Numbered from the stretch's first letter, positions 16,438 through 24,402 are shown. The stretch: DNA of 40,424 nt from an uncultured Erysipelotrichaceae bacterium (GCA_902766005.1 CACXCB010000243.1:1-40424), one strand, 5' to 3'. Notes: generated by a model from the sequence alone, not told the origin. Program-made: numbers and translations.

Positions 16438-17253
16438 TCATGTGACTATGAGTCCACCTTTTGCAAGCTTCACAAGATGGTTGTGCATCTCACGTGAGAA
16501 CACGGTATTGTGGCTGAAAACAAACTTTTCCCCATTGATTGAATATTCGTAATCGGTATGTGTCCTTCCATACATATCGTTCCATGTATCGTCAGGATCA
16601 TCGGTTGCTGCTGAAAAAATATTCCGGAACCAGCATATTTCTTCTTCGGTAAGCAGCCTGTCATATATGTCAAATGTATCCCACCCCTGATACTGAGCGA
16701 ATAATGCATCGATATCTTCCAACGTCGGAACGAGCTTGGTTTTTATCGGAAGCCAGTTACCGGAATTCATGTCAGCCATATAAAAAACATGATATCCATC
16801 TTTATAATTGTTAAAGAGGACTATATCCGCTCCGAAAGCACGAACAGTTCTGATATAAAGATAATCTAATTGTTGCTTGGTGTTATTGCATTTACAGTCC
16901 TGCTTTGAGGCTTTAATCGGGGTGTGCTGGCTGAGACGGTTGAATTCCTCCATGTTTTTTTGCGGAATAAATGATTTGTAATTTTCCTCTGTGATATCCA
17001 GTCCTGTGATTTTTCTGAGTTTATTATAGGACAAAGCGCGTACATCTTCTTCCATATCCAAGACAATACCGTGACTGACCTGTTTTCCCTGGCGGAGTTG
17101 AGGCTGACCTGACGAAATCTGGATGCCTACCGATGCCACTTCCCAGCCATCTTGCGGAAGCACGGTCTTTAACTTGTAAAAAGCAGTATTCTGTGCATGA
17201 TTGCTGTAACGCAGCGTGGCGTTTGCCGTGTCCTTCTTTTTTGTTTTCTTCAT
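16438..17253 (-). CDS. Hypothetical protein, unknown family
   Basis: I do not recognise this 271-residue protein. It starts with a very basic stretch (MKKTKKKD), has no signal peptide or membrane segment and looks cytosolic. There are three loosely defined parts: a beta-rich N-terminal half, a Lys/Cys-rich linker near residue 120 (KQDCKCNNTKQQ) and an aromatic C-terminal half rich in Asp, Trp and Tyr (GWDTFDIYDR, WNDMYGRTHTDYEY). The ATG overlaps the stop of a small upstream gene by ATGA, so it was probably translationally coupled to that gene, which now contains a frameshift. The short gene and this one form an isolated minus-strand unit between plus-strand carbohydrate genes. Confidence 0.6.
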   Translation of the reverse strand: MKKTKKKDTANATLRYSNHAQNTAFYKLKTVLPQDGWEVASVGIQISSGQPQLRQGKQVSHGIVLDMEEDVRALSYNKLRKITGLDITEENYKSFIPQKNMEEFNRLSQHTPIKASKQDCKCNNTKQQLDYLYIRTVRAFGADIVLFNNYKDGYHVFYMADMNSGNWLPIKTKLVPTLEDIDALFAQYQGWDTFDIYDRLLTEEEICWFRNIFSAATDDPDDTWNDMYGRTHTDYEYSINGEKFVFSHNTVFSREMHNHLVKLAKGGLIVT

Positions 17254-17511
17254 ATGATGGCCTTTCTTTGTGCAATGATATCAATGGGAAGCAAACCCTG
17301 CCACATGCGGACAGCTTCGATCTGACTGCTGTTGATTTCAACGCCGTCACCCCACATGTAATGACTGTGCTGTGTATGCAAGGGGAGCTTATATTCCGGA
17401 TCGGCAAGCAGACAGGATCATTTCCGATAATTCATCCAACATAATGTTTTCCGGTGATTCAGTATTTTTCATTGGTTCCTCCTTTTTGTCGCGGGGGTAT
17501 ATAACAGTCAT
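17250..17511 (-). pseudogene. Small gene with a +1 frameshift, coupled to the unknown downstream gene
   Basis: On the minus strand an ATG at 17511 (after GGAGGAG) starts MTVIYPRDKKEEPMKNTE and runs in frame to a stop near 17390. An in-frame ATG at 17472 also has a good GGAGGA site. Around 17405-17412 the coding signal moves to another frame, which continues ADPEYKLPLHTQ...HSHYMWGDGVEIN and ends ...AQRKAII with TGA at 17250. That stop overlaps the start of the next gene as ATGA. Removing a single T restores one 86-residue protein. It could be a true mutation, a sequencing error or a programmed +1 shift. The family is unknown to me. Confidence 0.55.
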
Positions 17512-17828
17512 TGTGCTCCTCCCTCGAAAAAAGCACTTATTCTATGGTCTTCATTCTATCATAAAAAAAGTATACGAAACTATCTCCTGACAAGAATTCT
17601 TTTAGTGGTTGGGCAGTCTGACCGATTATGCAGCACATAGCATAGAAAAATTCATGCCTGCAATTCACTTGCTGTTTTTCATCGCAGAATGATTCATGCA
17701 GTACCCATCGGGATGAACTTGATTGACCTGCTTGTAAAGCCGCATATTCTTTTTATTTCTCTTGAGAAAATGGCAATTAGGAGGAAAGGTTGGTATAATA
17801 AAACAGCTATACATATGGAGGATTAATA
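17512..17828. other. 317-bp intergenic region with divergent upstream sequences
   Basis: This stretch lies between the frameshifted minus-strand gene and the plus-strand GH13 gene. For the GH13 gene a TATAAT at 17794-17799 has an extended -10 TG, and a GGAGG site follows at about 17817; no clear -35 is present. On the minus strand an AT-rich TATGATAGAAT lies upstream of 17511. A minus-strand open stretch at 17665-17892 overlaps the GH13 start and has no start signal, so I do not call it a gene. I see no other structure. Confidence 0.5.
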
Positions 17829-19397
17829 ATGACCTGGTTTGAAGAAAGTATCTTCTATCATATTTATCCATTAGGGCTGACCGATGCTCCAAAACAAAAT
17901 GATTACGGAAAACCTGTAAACAGAATCAAAGAATTATATTCATGGATTGATCATATACAGAAACTTGGCTTTACAGGTTTGTACATCGGGCCTTTGTTTG
18001 AGTCTGTCGGTCATGGCTATGAAACAACGGACTATCGAAAAGTGGACAGCCGCTTAGGGACAAATGATGACTTAAAACAGTTTGTTTCCTATTGTCATGA
18101 AAAAGGGATCAAGGTGATCCTGGACGGTGTGTTCAACCATACAGGCAGAGATTTCTTTGCGTTTAAGGACATTCAGAAAAACAGGGAAAATTCGAGATAT
18201 ATTCATTGGTACTGCAATGTGAATTTCTACGGGAACAATGAATACAATGATGGCTTTTCTTATGACAACTGGGGCGGATATAACCTTCTGGTAAAATTGA
18301 ACCAGAGAAATCCGGAAGTACAGCAGTATATTTGTGACAGTATCCGTTTTTGGATTGATGAATTTGATATTGACGGATTGCGGCTGGATGCGGCAGATGT
18401 GCTGGATTTTGAATTCATGAAAGTTTTGAGAAGAGAAACATCCAAAATGAAAGAAGATTTCTGGTTAATGGGAGAAGTCATCCATGGCCAGTATGAAAGA
18501 TGGATGAACAAAGAAATGCTTCACAGTGTAACCAATTATGCATTGCATAAGGGGTTGTACAGCGGACACAATGAACATAACTATTTTGAAATTGCTCATA
18601 CGGTAAAGAGAATGCATGATCTTGTCGGGGACAAAGTGATCGATTTCTATAATTTTGTGGATAACCATGATGTGGAAAGAATTTACACAAAACTGCAGAA
18701 TAAGAAGCACATGATTCCGGTAACGATTCTTCTCTATACATTGCCGGGTATTCCTTCAGTGTACTATGGATCTGAATTCGGCATTGAAGGAAAAAAGGAA
18801 AGGTATTCCGATGATTCTATTCGTCCGGCATTAAACCTAAAAGATTTTAAGGATAATCAGTGGCAGATGCTGTTTCAAAGGCTTGCAGAAGTCCGCCATC
18901 AGAACATGGCACTGTCCTATGGAAAATATAAAGAGCTGGTATTGACAAACAGGCAGTATGTCTTTGAAAGAAGATTGGATGATTATGCGGTGATTACCGC
19001 CGTCAACAATGATGATCAGGATGCTGAAATCCGTATTCCGGCTTCCTGTGATTATCAGGATATGCTTTCTCGGGAATCGTTTGCATGCATGGATGGGAGC
19101 ATCGTTGTAAAGATCAAGGAGAATAGCGGAATGGTGCTTGTTCCTGCCGGAAAGGCACTGCCTGACAAGCCGGTCGAAATCAAAGTGGAAATAAAAAAAG
19201 AGGAACCGGCAGAAATCCTGCTGAATGAGAATGTGGATTTATCCAAGCCGTATGAAAATATGAGCGTAGAGGAACTGCAGGCTGCCATTATCAACAAGAT
19301 GGCTAAGAACGGTCCTGTGACAGAGCAGATGAAAAAAGATGTTCTCAATAACATCTGGAAAGATTCCCTGATCAATTGGGTAAAGAGTTTTCGATAA
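17829..19397 (+). CDS. GH13 alpha-amylase family glucanohydrolase with C-terminal helical tail
   Basis: This 522-residue cytosolic GH13 enzyme shows all four conserved regions: DGVFNHTG (about 99-106), GLRLDAAD with nucleophile Asp187, GEVIHG with acid/base Glu216, and FVDNHDVER with Asp281. There is no signal peptide, so it acts inside the cell on imported maltodextrins or cyclodextrins, like neopullulanase or cyclomaltodextrinase-type enzymes, although the usual N-terminal domain of those enzymes is absent. After the beta domain (ending near 440) there is an acidic/lysine linker and a helical tail of about 65 residues that I do not recognise. The TAA stop is followed within two bases by the remnant of a GH1 gene. 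The start has a GGAGG site. Confidence 0.85.
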   Translation: MTWFEESIFYHIYPLGLTDAPKQNDYGKPVNRIKELYSWIDHIQKLGFTGLYIGPLFESVGHGYETTDYRKVDSRLGTNDDLKQFVSYCHEKGIKVILDGVFNHTGRDFFAFKDIQKNRENSRYIHWYCNVNFYGNNEYNDGFSYDNWGGYNLLVKLNQRNPEVQQYICDSIRFWIDEFDIDGLRLDAADVLDFEFMKVLRRETSKMKEDFWLMGEVIHGQYERWMNKEMLHSVTNYALHKGLYSGHNEHNYFEIAHTVKRMHDLVGDKVIDFYNFVDNHDVERIYTKLQNKKHMIPVTILLYTLPGIPSVYYGSEFGIEGKKERYSDDSIRPALNLKDFKDNQWQMLFQRLAEVRHQNMALSYGKYKELVLTNRQYVFERRLDDYAVITAVNNDDQDAEIRIPASCDYQDMLSRESFACMDGSIVVKIKENSGMVLVPAGKALPDKPVEIKVEIKKEEPAEILLNENVDLSKPYENMSVEELQAAIINKMAKNGPVTEQMKKDVLNNIWKDSLINWVKSFR

Positions 19398-19398
19398 A

Positions 19399-19643
19399 GG
19401 AGAAGATGGAAAAATCCATGATCCTTATCGTATTGCCTACTTAAGATAACATCTGAAAGAATTAAAGAAAGCTTGCGATGACAGATGCAGGGTATTGGCA
19501 TACTGCACGACTATCAGAAGCGTTACGGCTTTGTATCTATTGACCGTGATGAAAATGAAAATACCGGTACATTAAACCGCTATACCAAGGACTCTTATGA
19601 CTGGTATAAAAAGGTAATTGAGACAAACGGAGAAGAATTATGA
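19399..19643 (+). pseudogene. Decayed 3' end of a second GH1 6-phospho-beta-glucosidase gene
   Basis: From 19399 the frame reads GEDGKIHDPYRIAYLR, then a TAA where the family has Glu, then HLKELKKACDD; this matches the GH1 segment after the nucleophile loop (intact copy: [20 protein letters not shown]). A stretch resembling VLAYCTT follows, then an internal loss of about 14 codons (the [13 protein letters not shown] part of the intact gene) with a frame change. The ending YQKRYGFVSIDRDENEN...GTLNRYTKDSYDWYKK and ...VIETNGEEL ends in TGA at 19641-19643. The intact gene's end ([26 protein letters not shown]) is clearly related. The stop overlaps the ATG of the DUF4003 gene. Confidence 0.85.
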
Positions 19644-20611
19644 ATCAACAGTTGGAAAAAATCTGTGAGGAGTTTATTGAAAACAGGGATATCATCAAAG
19701 ATGAATTCCATTGGCAGAACAGCCTGATCTATCCTGCATGTGCCTATATCTTCCTGGCTTACAAGCAGGTGCCTAATGCAGAGATGTTACAATTATGCCG
19801 TGCAATCCTGAAGGAATATGCCGGATGGTTTTCCTATTTCAGAGGGAACGGTGAATTGATCTTTACATCTTTTCTGGCAACTTCCAATGATCCCGGTGCA
19901 AAGATGGAAATGTCTTCCATGGCATATGAAGCATTGAAGGAGTTCTTTTCCTCCTCTTCCTCATTGCCTTTGGCAGCAATGATCTTAAGTGACTATGTTT
20001 CGGAAGACAAATTTGAAACCATTGCCTATGAAGCAGACCATATCTATCGCAGGTTAAAGGAAGGCCACTTCTGGATTACCGGTGAAGAGGATGTATGCTT
20101 TGCGGTATTGCTTGCCTTATATGTGCACGACCGCAAGAGTGGTTTCCTGTATGATGAGATGGTTGAGGAAATCGATTTCTCTTTTGATCAGCTGAAGAGG
20201 GATTTCCGTTTCCATGGAAATGCGATGCAGTCATTAAGCCATGTATTGTATATGTGTGACGGATCGCCCGAACAGAAGCTGAACAACGTTAATGATCTTT
20301 ATGATGAATTGGAAGATGCGGGATTGAAATACGGTAAAGACTATGAGATGGTCGCTTTAGGCATTCTGGCAAATCTCGGCATTGAAAAAAAGCAAATCGT
20401 ATTGGATTTGCTGGAAATAGATGATTTCCTGAAAGACCAGGAAGGATATGGGTTCTTTGGTTTCAGCAGACGAACACGCCTGCTGCATAGTGTCATGATT
20501 TGTGCGGCATACTACATGAATGAAACAACGCAATTGACGAGTGCGTTTATATTAGCAGTTCTGCTGGAGATTCGTGCGCAGCAGGCAGCAGCAGCTGCAG
20601 CAGCTGCTTAA
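19640..20611 (+). CDS. DUF4003 family protein
   Basis: This 323-residue protein matches DUF4003, a Bacillota family of unknown function made mostly of helices. Family-like segments are the N-terminal FIENRDIIKDEFHWQNSLIYP, FRGNGELIFTS, the TGEEDVCFAVLLALY block, GNAMQSLSHVLYM and GFFGFSRRTRLLHS. It is cytosolic, with no signal peptide. The C-terminus is an unusual run of eight alanines encoded by mixed GCA/GCT codons. The start codon overlaps the stop of the GH1 remnant (ATGA) and its GGAG site lies inside that remnant, so it was once coupled to a full GH1 gene. Today it probably depends on transcription from the GH13 promoter. It converges on the next gene with a 4-bp overlap. Confidence 0.8.
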   Translation: MNQQLEKICEEFIENRDIIKDEFHWQNSLIYPACAYIFLAYKQVPNAEMLQLCRAILKEYAGWFSYFRGNGELIFTSFLATSNDPGAKMEMSSMAYEALKEFFSSSSSLPLAAMILSDYVSEDKFETIAYEADHIYRRLKEGHFWITGEEDVCFAVLLALYVHDRKSGFLYDEMVEEIDFSFDQLKRDFRFHGNAMQSLSHVLYMCDGSPEQKLNNVNDLYDELEDAGLKYGKDYEMVALGILANLGIEKKQIVLDLLEIDDFLKDQEGYGFFGFSRRTRLLHSVMICAAYYMNETTQLTSAFILAVLLEIRAQQAAAAAAAA

Positions 20612-20955
20612 TGGAACAAGTTGGCTAACGGCTGGATGACTTTGGCAAAATCCTGAATCGCCTGATTCAGACTCTCAAAGTCAATTGCATCAATGCTCTT
20701 TAAAGTTGTATCAGCTTCTTTTAAGGCATTATCGGCATTGACCATCAGCTTATTGATGCCTTCCATGGTCGTGGACAGTTCATCCATCGTAGTCAAAAGC
20801 CTCGGAAGCAGTGTTCCTATCGCAAATATTATAACAAGTACAGCGGCAATACCCAGAATGTACAATATTGTCTTCAGGGTGTTGCCTTTCTTTTGCCCTT
20901 TAACGAGTTCTACCAGCAACTCATGATCATTCATTTCTTCAATCGGTCTGGCCAT
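20608..20955 (-). CDS. Small membrane-anchored coiled protein of unknown function
   Basis: This 115-residue protein has one membrane span at about residues 29-51 (TILYILGIAAVLVIIFAIGT) between a short acidic N-terminal part and a helical C-terminal part with regularly spaced hydrophobic residues (LTTMDELSTTMEGINKLM, ADNALKEADTTLKSIDA), suggesting a coiled coil. I chose the ATG at 20955 because GGAGGA precedes it; the open frame continues 39 nt upstream. Its first 17 bases overlap the end of the pyrophosphatase gene, so the two are translationally linked. I do not recognise the family. Confidence 0.7.
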   Translation of the reverse strand: MARPIEEMNDHELLVELVKGQKKGNTLKTILYILGIAAVLVIIFAIGTLLPRLLTTMDELSTTMEGINKLMVNADNALKEADTTLKSIDAIDFESLNQAIQDFAKVIQPLANLFH

Positions 20956-21448
20956 TTTTCTCTTCCTCCATAAATCTTTGACGGCATTCTTCAATGACTC
21001 TCAATGCCTCTTCTTTTCCATAATAGTCACCGACTTCCACATCGACATTCTGCAGAACTTTGTAATTGGCAAAGAAGTTCTGGATCTCTTTCAGATGGAA
21101 ATCGGGCAGGTCATGCAGGGCATGAACATTGTCATATCTCGGATCGCAATCCACAACAGATATGAGTTTGTAGTCTTCCTTTCCGCCGTCAGTCATCTTG
21201 AGATATCCCAATACCCTTGCCGGTACAAGGCATCCGGGAAAGGTGGGATCTTTTGTGACCACCAGAATATCCAGCGGATCACCATCCGGCGCAAGGGTAT
21301 TTTCAATAATGCCGTATTCGGTAGGATAAATCATTGCCGAGTACAAGACCCTGTCCAGATGAATGCGTCCTGTTTTTTCGTTCATCTCATATTTGTTTCT
21401 TGATCCTAAAGGGATTTCAATCAAAGCTTCCACAACATTATCTTTCAT
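20939..21448 (-). CDS. ppa: Inorganic pyrophosphatase, family I
   Basis: This 169-residue cytosolic enzyme hydrolyses pyrophosphate to phosphate and pulls biosynthetic reactions forward. Family I motifs are present: EIPLGSRNKYE near the start, AMIYPTEYGIIENT, the Mg2+-binding DGDPLDILV and the later DCDPRYDNVH segment. I prefer the ATG at 21448 because GAGG lies six bases upstream and the protein then begins where the family begins; an ATG at 21460 would add four residues but lacks a clear ribosome binding site. Family I is less usual than the Mn-dependent family II (PpaC) in Bacillota. The small membrane-protein gene overlaps its 3' end. Confidence 0.88.
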   Translation of the reverse strand: MKDNVVEALIEIPLGSRNKYEMNEKTGRIHLDRVLYSAMIYPTEYGIIENTLAPDGDPLDILVVTKDPTFPGCLVPARVLGYLKMTDGGKEDYKLISVVDCDPRYDNVHALHDLPDFHLKEIQNFFANYKVLQNVDVEVGDYYGKEEALRVIEECRQRFMEEEKNGQTD

Positions 21449-21480
21449 TGTCTGCCTCATTTCTCTACAACAATCATACC

Positions 21481-21509
21481 AGAAAAAAAGCCGTTTTTTT
21501 CAACGGCTT
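21481..21509 (-). terminator. Terminator of the lrgAB operon
   Basis: AAGCCGTT and AACGGCTT form an 8-bp stem; on the minus strand the second arm continues into seven T residues. It begins at the lrgB stop codon and separates lrgAB from the pyrophosphatase gene. Confidence 0.75.
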
Positions 21510-22200
21510 AATAGAACATCGCGAAGATATTTGCACCGACAACGGTGATAATACCGGCTACCACAATAGAGAGAGAACTCATTGCTCCTTCAACCTCTCC
21601 CATCTCCATGGCTTTGGAAGTACCGATGGCATGGGAACATGTGCCGATAGCCAATCCTTTGGCAACAGGATCGGTGATCTTAAATGCTTTAAGGATGGAT
21701 TCAGCAATAATGTTACCGAAAATACCTGTGATAATGATAGCTGCTACGGTGATAGCTACAATTCCTCCCAACTCTTCCGATACACTCATGCCGATCGCAG
21801 TAGTGATGGATTTCGGCAGAAAGGTGACAAGCTGTGATTGATCAAAACCAAACAGTTTTGACAGCAGGAATATCGACAACATGGATGTCAGGGATCCGAC
21901 AAAGATGGAAATCAGGATTGCCTTGATATTCTTTTTTAATCTGTCAATCTCCACATACAGGGGAATGGCAAGGCTGACAGTTGCCGGTGTCAATAAGTAA
22001 CTCAGATATTTTGCACTGCTGTTATAGCTGTCATAGTCAACATGGAAAACCAGAACAAATAAAATGACAAGAACGATGGAGATCAGCAACGGATTCACAA
22101 GGGAACTGCCTGTCTTCTTTTTCAACAGCATGCCGATATAGTAAGCAATTAAAGAAATCACTACCCCAAAGGTAGCACTGCTTGCAACGAGCTGGTTCAT
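21508..22200 (-). CDS. lrgB: LrgB family membrane protein
   Basis: This 230-residue polytopic membrane protein matches LrgB/CidB (YohK). The family core is clear: ATVSLAIPLYVEIDRLKKN, TFLPKSITTAIGMSVSEELGG and GLAIGTCSHAIGTSKAMEMGEVEGAMSSLS without gaps. It pairs with LrgA, encoded one base upstream. LrgAB was first described as an antiholin-like system affecting murein hydrolase activity in Staphylococcus; the Bacillus subtilis relative is a pyruvate uptake system, and a transport role is now the better-supported reading. The gene has a GGAGG site overlapping the lrgA end. Confidence 0.88.
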   Translation of the reverse strand: MNQLVASSATFGVVISLIAYYIGMLLKKKTGSSLVNPLLISIVLVILFVLVFHVDYDSYNSSAKYLSYLLTPATVSLAIPLYVEIDRLKKNIKAILISIFVGSLTSMLSIFLLSKLFGFDQSQLVTFLPKSITTAIGMSVSEELGGIVAITVAAIIITGIFGNIIAESILKAFKITDPVAKGLAIGTCSHAIGTSKAMEMGEVEGAMSSLSIVVAGIITVVGANIFAMFY

Positions 22201-22201
22201 C

Positions 22202-22558
22202 TTATTTACCTCCGTTATCCTTTTTGATAATCGCTTCTGCTACTTTTCCTGTAACAACCATTACAAGAATTGTTGAACCGAGGATTAATACGAGAGCTTG
22301 GATGATGATCGGCTGTAATGTTGACCAGGAGTTGATCAGACCGACAGCGGCAGGAATAAACATGACGGGCATAATTTCAATCAGGAAATTTGCGGTTGGG
22401 CGGACATCTTCCAGTTTCAGTACATGCGTACATAACAGTACAAACATCAGGACAAGTCCGTAAATGCTTCCGGGAATCGGAAGCGGTACAAGATAACGGA
22501 TGATTTCACCGATACAGGTGACAAGCAAGATGATACCGAATTGTTTTAAATATTTCAT
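22202..22558 (-). CDS. lrgA: LrgA family membrane protein (CidA/LrgA, YohJ-like)
   Basis: This 118-residue protein has four membrane segments and the family signature in LPLPIPGSIYGLVLMF, followed by VRPTANFLIEIMPVMFIPAAVGLI. It is the partner of LrgB, forming a two-component membrane complex. I chose the ATG at 22558, with GAGGA eight bases upstream, because homology starts there; the open frame runs 210 nt further upstream but that part has no family resemblance and overlaps the divergent sigma factor gene. The operon is divergent from the ECF sigma gene, with 168 bp shared upstream sequence. Confidence 0.85.
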   Translation of the reverse strand: MKYLKQFGIILLVTCIGEIIRYLVPLPIPGSIYGLVLMFVLLCTHVLKLEDVRPTANFLIEIMPVMFIPAAVGLINSWSTLQPIIIQALVLILGSTILVMVVTGKVAEAIIKKDNGGK

Positions 22559-22578
22559 ACATTCTATCCTCGGAACAT

Positions 22579-22606
22579 ATTGTAAACCATTTTGGAATGG
22601 TAGAAA
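22579..22606 (-). promoter_or_regulatory. Putative lrgA promoter with embedded inverted repeat
   Basis: On the minus strand TACAAT (22584-22579) is a good -10, about 20 nt before the ATG at 22558. A perfect 6-bp inverted repeat, ACCATT (22586-22591) / AATGGT (22596-22601), fills the spacer, where a repressor would block polymerase. The -35 (TTTCTA) is weak. Confidence 0.45.
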
Positions 22607-22662
22607 AGTAAAATGAAGAACATTGAGGGAATGAGTACACAGCGATAGATGCAAAATGATGA

Positions 22663-22690
22663 AAAATATTACAAGTTTCTGTAATATTTT
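22663..22690. promoter_or_regulatory. Perfect 11-bp inverted repeat upstream of the ECF sigma gene
   Basis: AAAATATTACA (22663-22673) is the exact reverse complement of TGTAATATTTT (22680-22690), with a 6-nt spacer. It lies 36 nt before the sigma factor ATG and about 105 nt before lrgA. Its TTACA-N6-TGTAA core resembles operators of dimeric repressors. A related TATTACA-N7-TGTAATA site occurs at 39278-39298. Confidence 0.6.
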
Positions 22691-22726
22691 AACTGAACAA
22701 ACGTTGTATTGGTGAAAGGGGACAGA

Positions 22727-23230
22727 ATGGAAACAGATATTTTTAAGGAAATATATCAGAAATTTCATCGTGCCCTATATTTATATGCATTATCCTTGAC
22801 GCATCACCCGCAGGATGCGGAAGATCTTGTTGAAGAGACATTTCTGAAAGCCTTTCTTTCTTATGAAGGGAAAGAGAATGTACAGGCATGGCTGTTCAGG
22901 GTCTTAAAAAACAGATTTATCGACGGATATCGCAAAAAGAAGATATATATTCACACAGCAGATAATTTTCCGGAAAATTTTGCAGATCCAAATGCAGATG
23001 CCGATAAGCTCTTTCACGAAAAAGAAGAAAAACGACTATGGCTTTATCAAAAGATATATCAATTGCGTGCTTTGGAAAGAGACTGCATGATTCTGACAAT
23101 AACATCCGGAATGAATGACAATGAAATTGCCAAACTTCTGCAGATTACACCGGAGCATTTAAGAGTATTGCGGCATCGCATCAAAGAAAGACTGAAAAAA
23201 GAAGCGAAAAAGGAGTTTAAAGATGAGTGA
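22727..23230 (+). CDS. ECF-type RNA polymerase sigma factor
   Basis: This 167-residue protein has an extracytoplasmic-function sigma layout: a sigma-70 region 2 (about 7-70, with AEDLVEETFLKAF and AWLFRVLKNRFIDGYRKKK) and region 4 (about 110-160, with ALERDCMILTITSGMNDNEIA then LLQITPEHLRVLRHRIKE). The ATG at 22727 has AAAGGGG upstream; an upstream TTG is in frame but has no such site. It overlaps the next gene by 8 nt, which encodes its likely anti-sigma factor. The region in front contains the perfect inverted repeat at 22663-22690. The inducing stress cannot be told. Confidence 0.88.
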   Translation: METDIFKEIYQKFHRALYLYALSLTHHPQDAEDLVEETFLKAFLSYEGKENVQAWLFRVLKNRFIDGYRKKKIYIHTADNFPENFADPNADADKLFHEKEEKRLWLYQKIYQLRALERDCMILTITSGMNDNEIAKLLQITPEHLRVLRHRIKERLKKEAKKEFKDE

Positions 23231-24398
23231 AAAGATAAACGAAATTCTGGAAGAGCAATTCGTCATAGATGATGAAGAACAGAAACTGATGAATAAAAAG
23301 ATTCAAAGAGGTATTGCCAAAAAAATATATACGAAAATTCTTATTACGATCCTCATCCTCAGTTGTCTTGTCTATGGGGGATATAACGGGTATCAACATT
23401 ATCTTGATACAAACAGTTTTCATTTGGAAGATCTTGAACAGCTAGTGACGGTTAAGGATTATTTCGGACATTCGACAAAAGAACAGGTTGTTGCACAAAA
23501 TACTGGTTTTTATCTCCATGCATATTGTGAACTGTTTTTTCCCGGTTATATCTTCGAATACTATGGTAATGCAGAGGATATTTCAAGAACGGATTACGGT
23601 AAATATGAGGTCCGCTCGATACTTTTAAATTATTTTCATGTAAATACGGAAAAGCACAGTATGGGTTTTCAAAATCTGATTTACGAAACAGTGAAGATGA
23701 ATATCAATGACGGGAAAATGTCTCTTAGCTATGAGGATATAATGAGGATAAAAGGAAATGACCTTTTTCAGATATGGTGGAACTACGGAGATACATATAA
23801 AGAAAAGTATTCTGTACCGGCTATTTCAGATGAATTGGAGACTTTCCCTGATTCTGCATATATCGAGCTGGATATGCGGTTTAAGGAACCTTTGTCGCTG
23901 GAAGATGTTTTTCTCTTTCAGACGGAATATCCCGATTCAAGGCTTGCGTATGGTGTGACACATCAAATACAGCTTCCTGAAGTGTATTCCGGAAAATACA
24001 CTATAGGAATGAGCTTCCTATTTGGCAATTATGCTTTTCCTTCACAGGAGGCTATGGAGAAATACCCATGGCTGTTCATGACTTCTTTTATGATAGATGA
24101 ATATGATACCACAAACCGCTGGATCAACCAGTTTGGCAGTGAAGGTGCAAGAAAAATAAATGCCAAACATTATCTTGAACATTATAAAAATGTTGTTTCT
24201 CTTCTTGTCGATAATGATGTTTTGACAGAACCGGAAAAAACAATTGCTGAAACGCTGAAAGAAGAATTACAGGGGGATTCTGTGATGATTTCAGGAGTCA
24301 GGATGTTCTGTACGAAAAAGGATGTATTAGCATTGCTGGAAGATGAAAGAATTGCAGATATGCATATAGAAGATGTAAAAATGAGCCGGTTTGAATAA
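23223..24398 (+). CDS. Membrane-bound anti-sigma factor (Sigma_reg N/C type)
   Basis: This 391-residue protein has a cytosolic N-terminal part of about 36 residues, one membrane span at about residues 37-55 (ILITILILSCLVYGGY) and a large extracellular domain. The layout and the short acidic start match the sigma-factor-regulator family (Sigma_reg_N/Sigma_reg_C, as in YhdL-like anti-sigma proteins of Bacillus). The C-terminal part IELDMRFKEPLSLEDVFLF and the VMISGVRMFCTKKDVLALL region fit that family. It is translationally coupled to the sigma gene by an 8-nt overlap. The predicted role is to hold the ECF sigma at the membrane until an outside signal releases it. Confidence 0.75.
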   Translation: MSEKINEILEEQFVIDDEEQKLMNKKIQRGIAKKIYTKILITILILSCLVYGGYNGYQHYLDTNSFHLEDLEQLVTVKDYFGHSTKEQVVAQNTGFYLHAYCELFFPGYIFEYYGNAEDISRTDYGKYEVRSILLNYFHVNTEKHSMGFQNLIYETVKMNINDGKMSLSYEDIMRIKGNDLFQIWWNYGDTYKEKYSVPAISDELETFPDSAYIELDMRFKEPLSLEDVFLFQTEYPDSRLAYGVTHQIQLPEVYSGKYTIGMSFLFGNYAFPSQEAMEKYPWLFMTSFMIDEYDTTNRWINQFGSEGARKINAKHYLEHYKNVVSLLVDNDVLTEPEKTIAETLKEELQGDSVMISGVRMFCTKKDVLALLEDERIADMHIEDVKMSRFE

Positions 24399-24402
24399 AC
24401 TT

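Noticed and set aside
17665-17892. 75-codon minus-strand frame upstream of the GH13 gene
   Set aside because: No ribosome binding site, overlaps the GH13 start and promoter, and has no recognisable family, although its last 25 codons look mildly protein-like.
22559-22768. Longer lrgA with about 70 extra N-terminal residues
   Set aside because: The extension overlaps the divergent sigma gene start, has no family similarity, and the downstream ATG has a good ribosome binding site.
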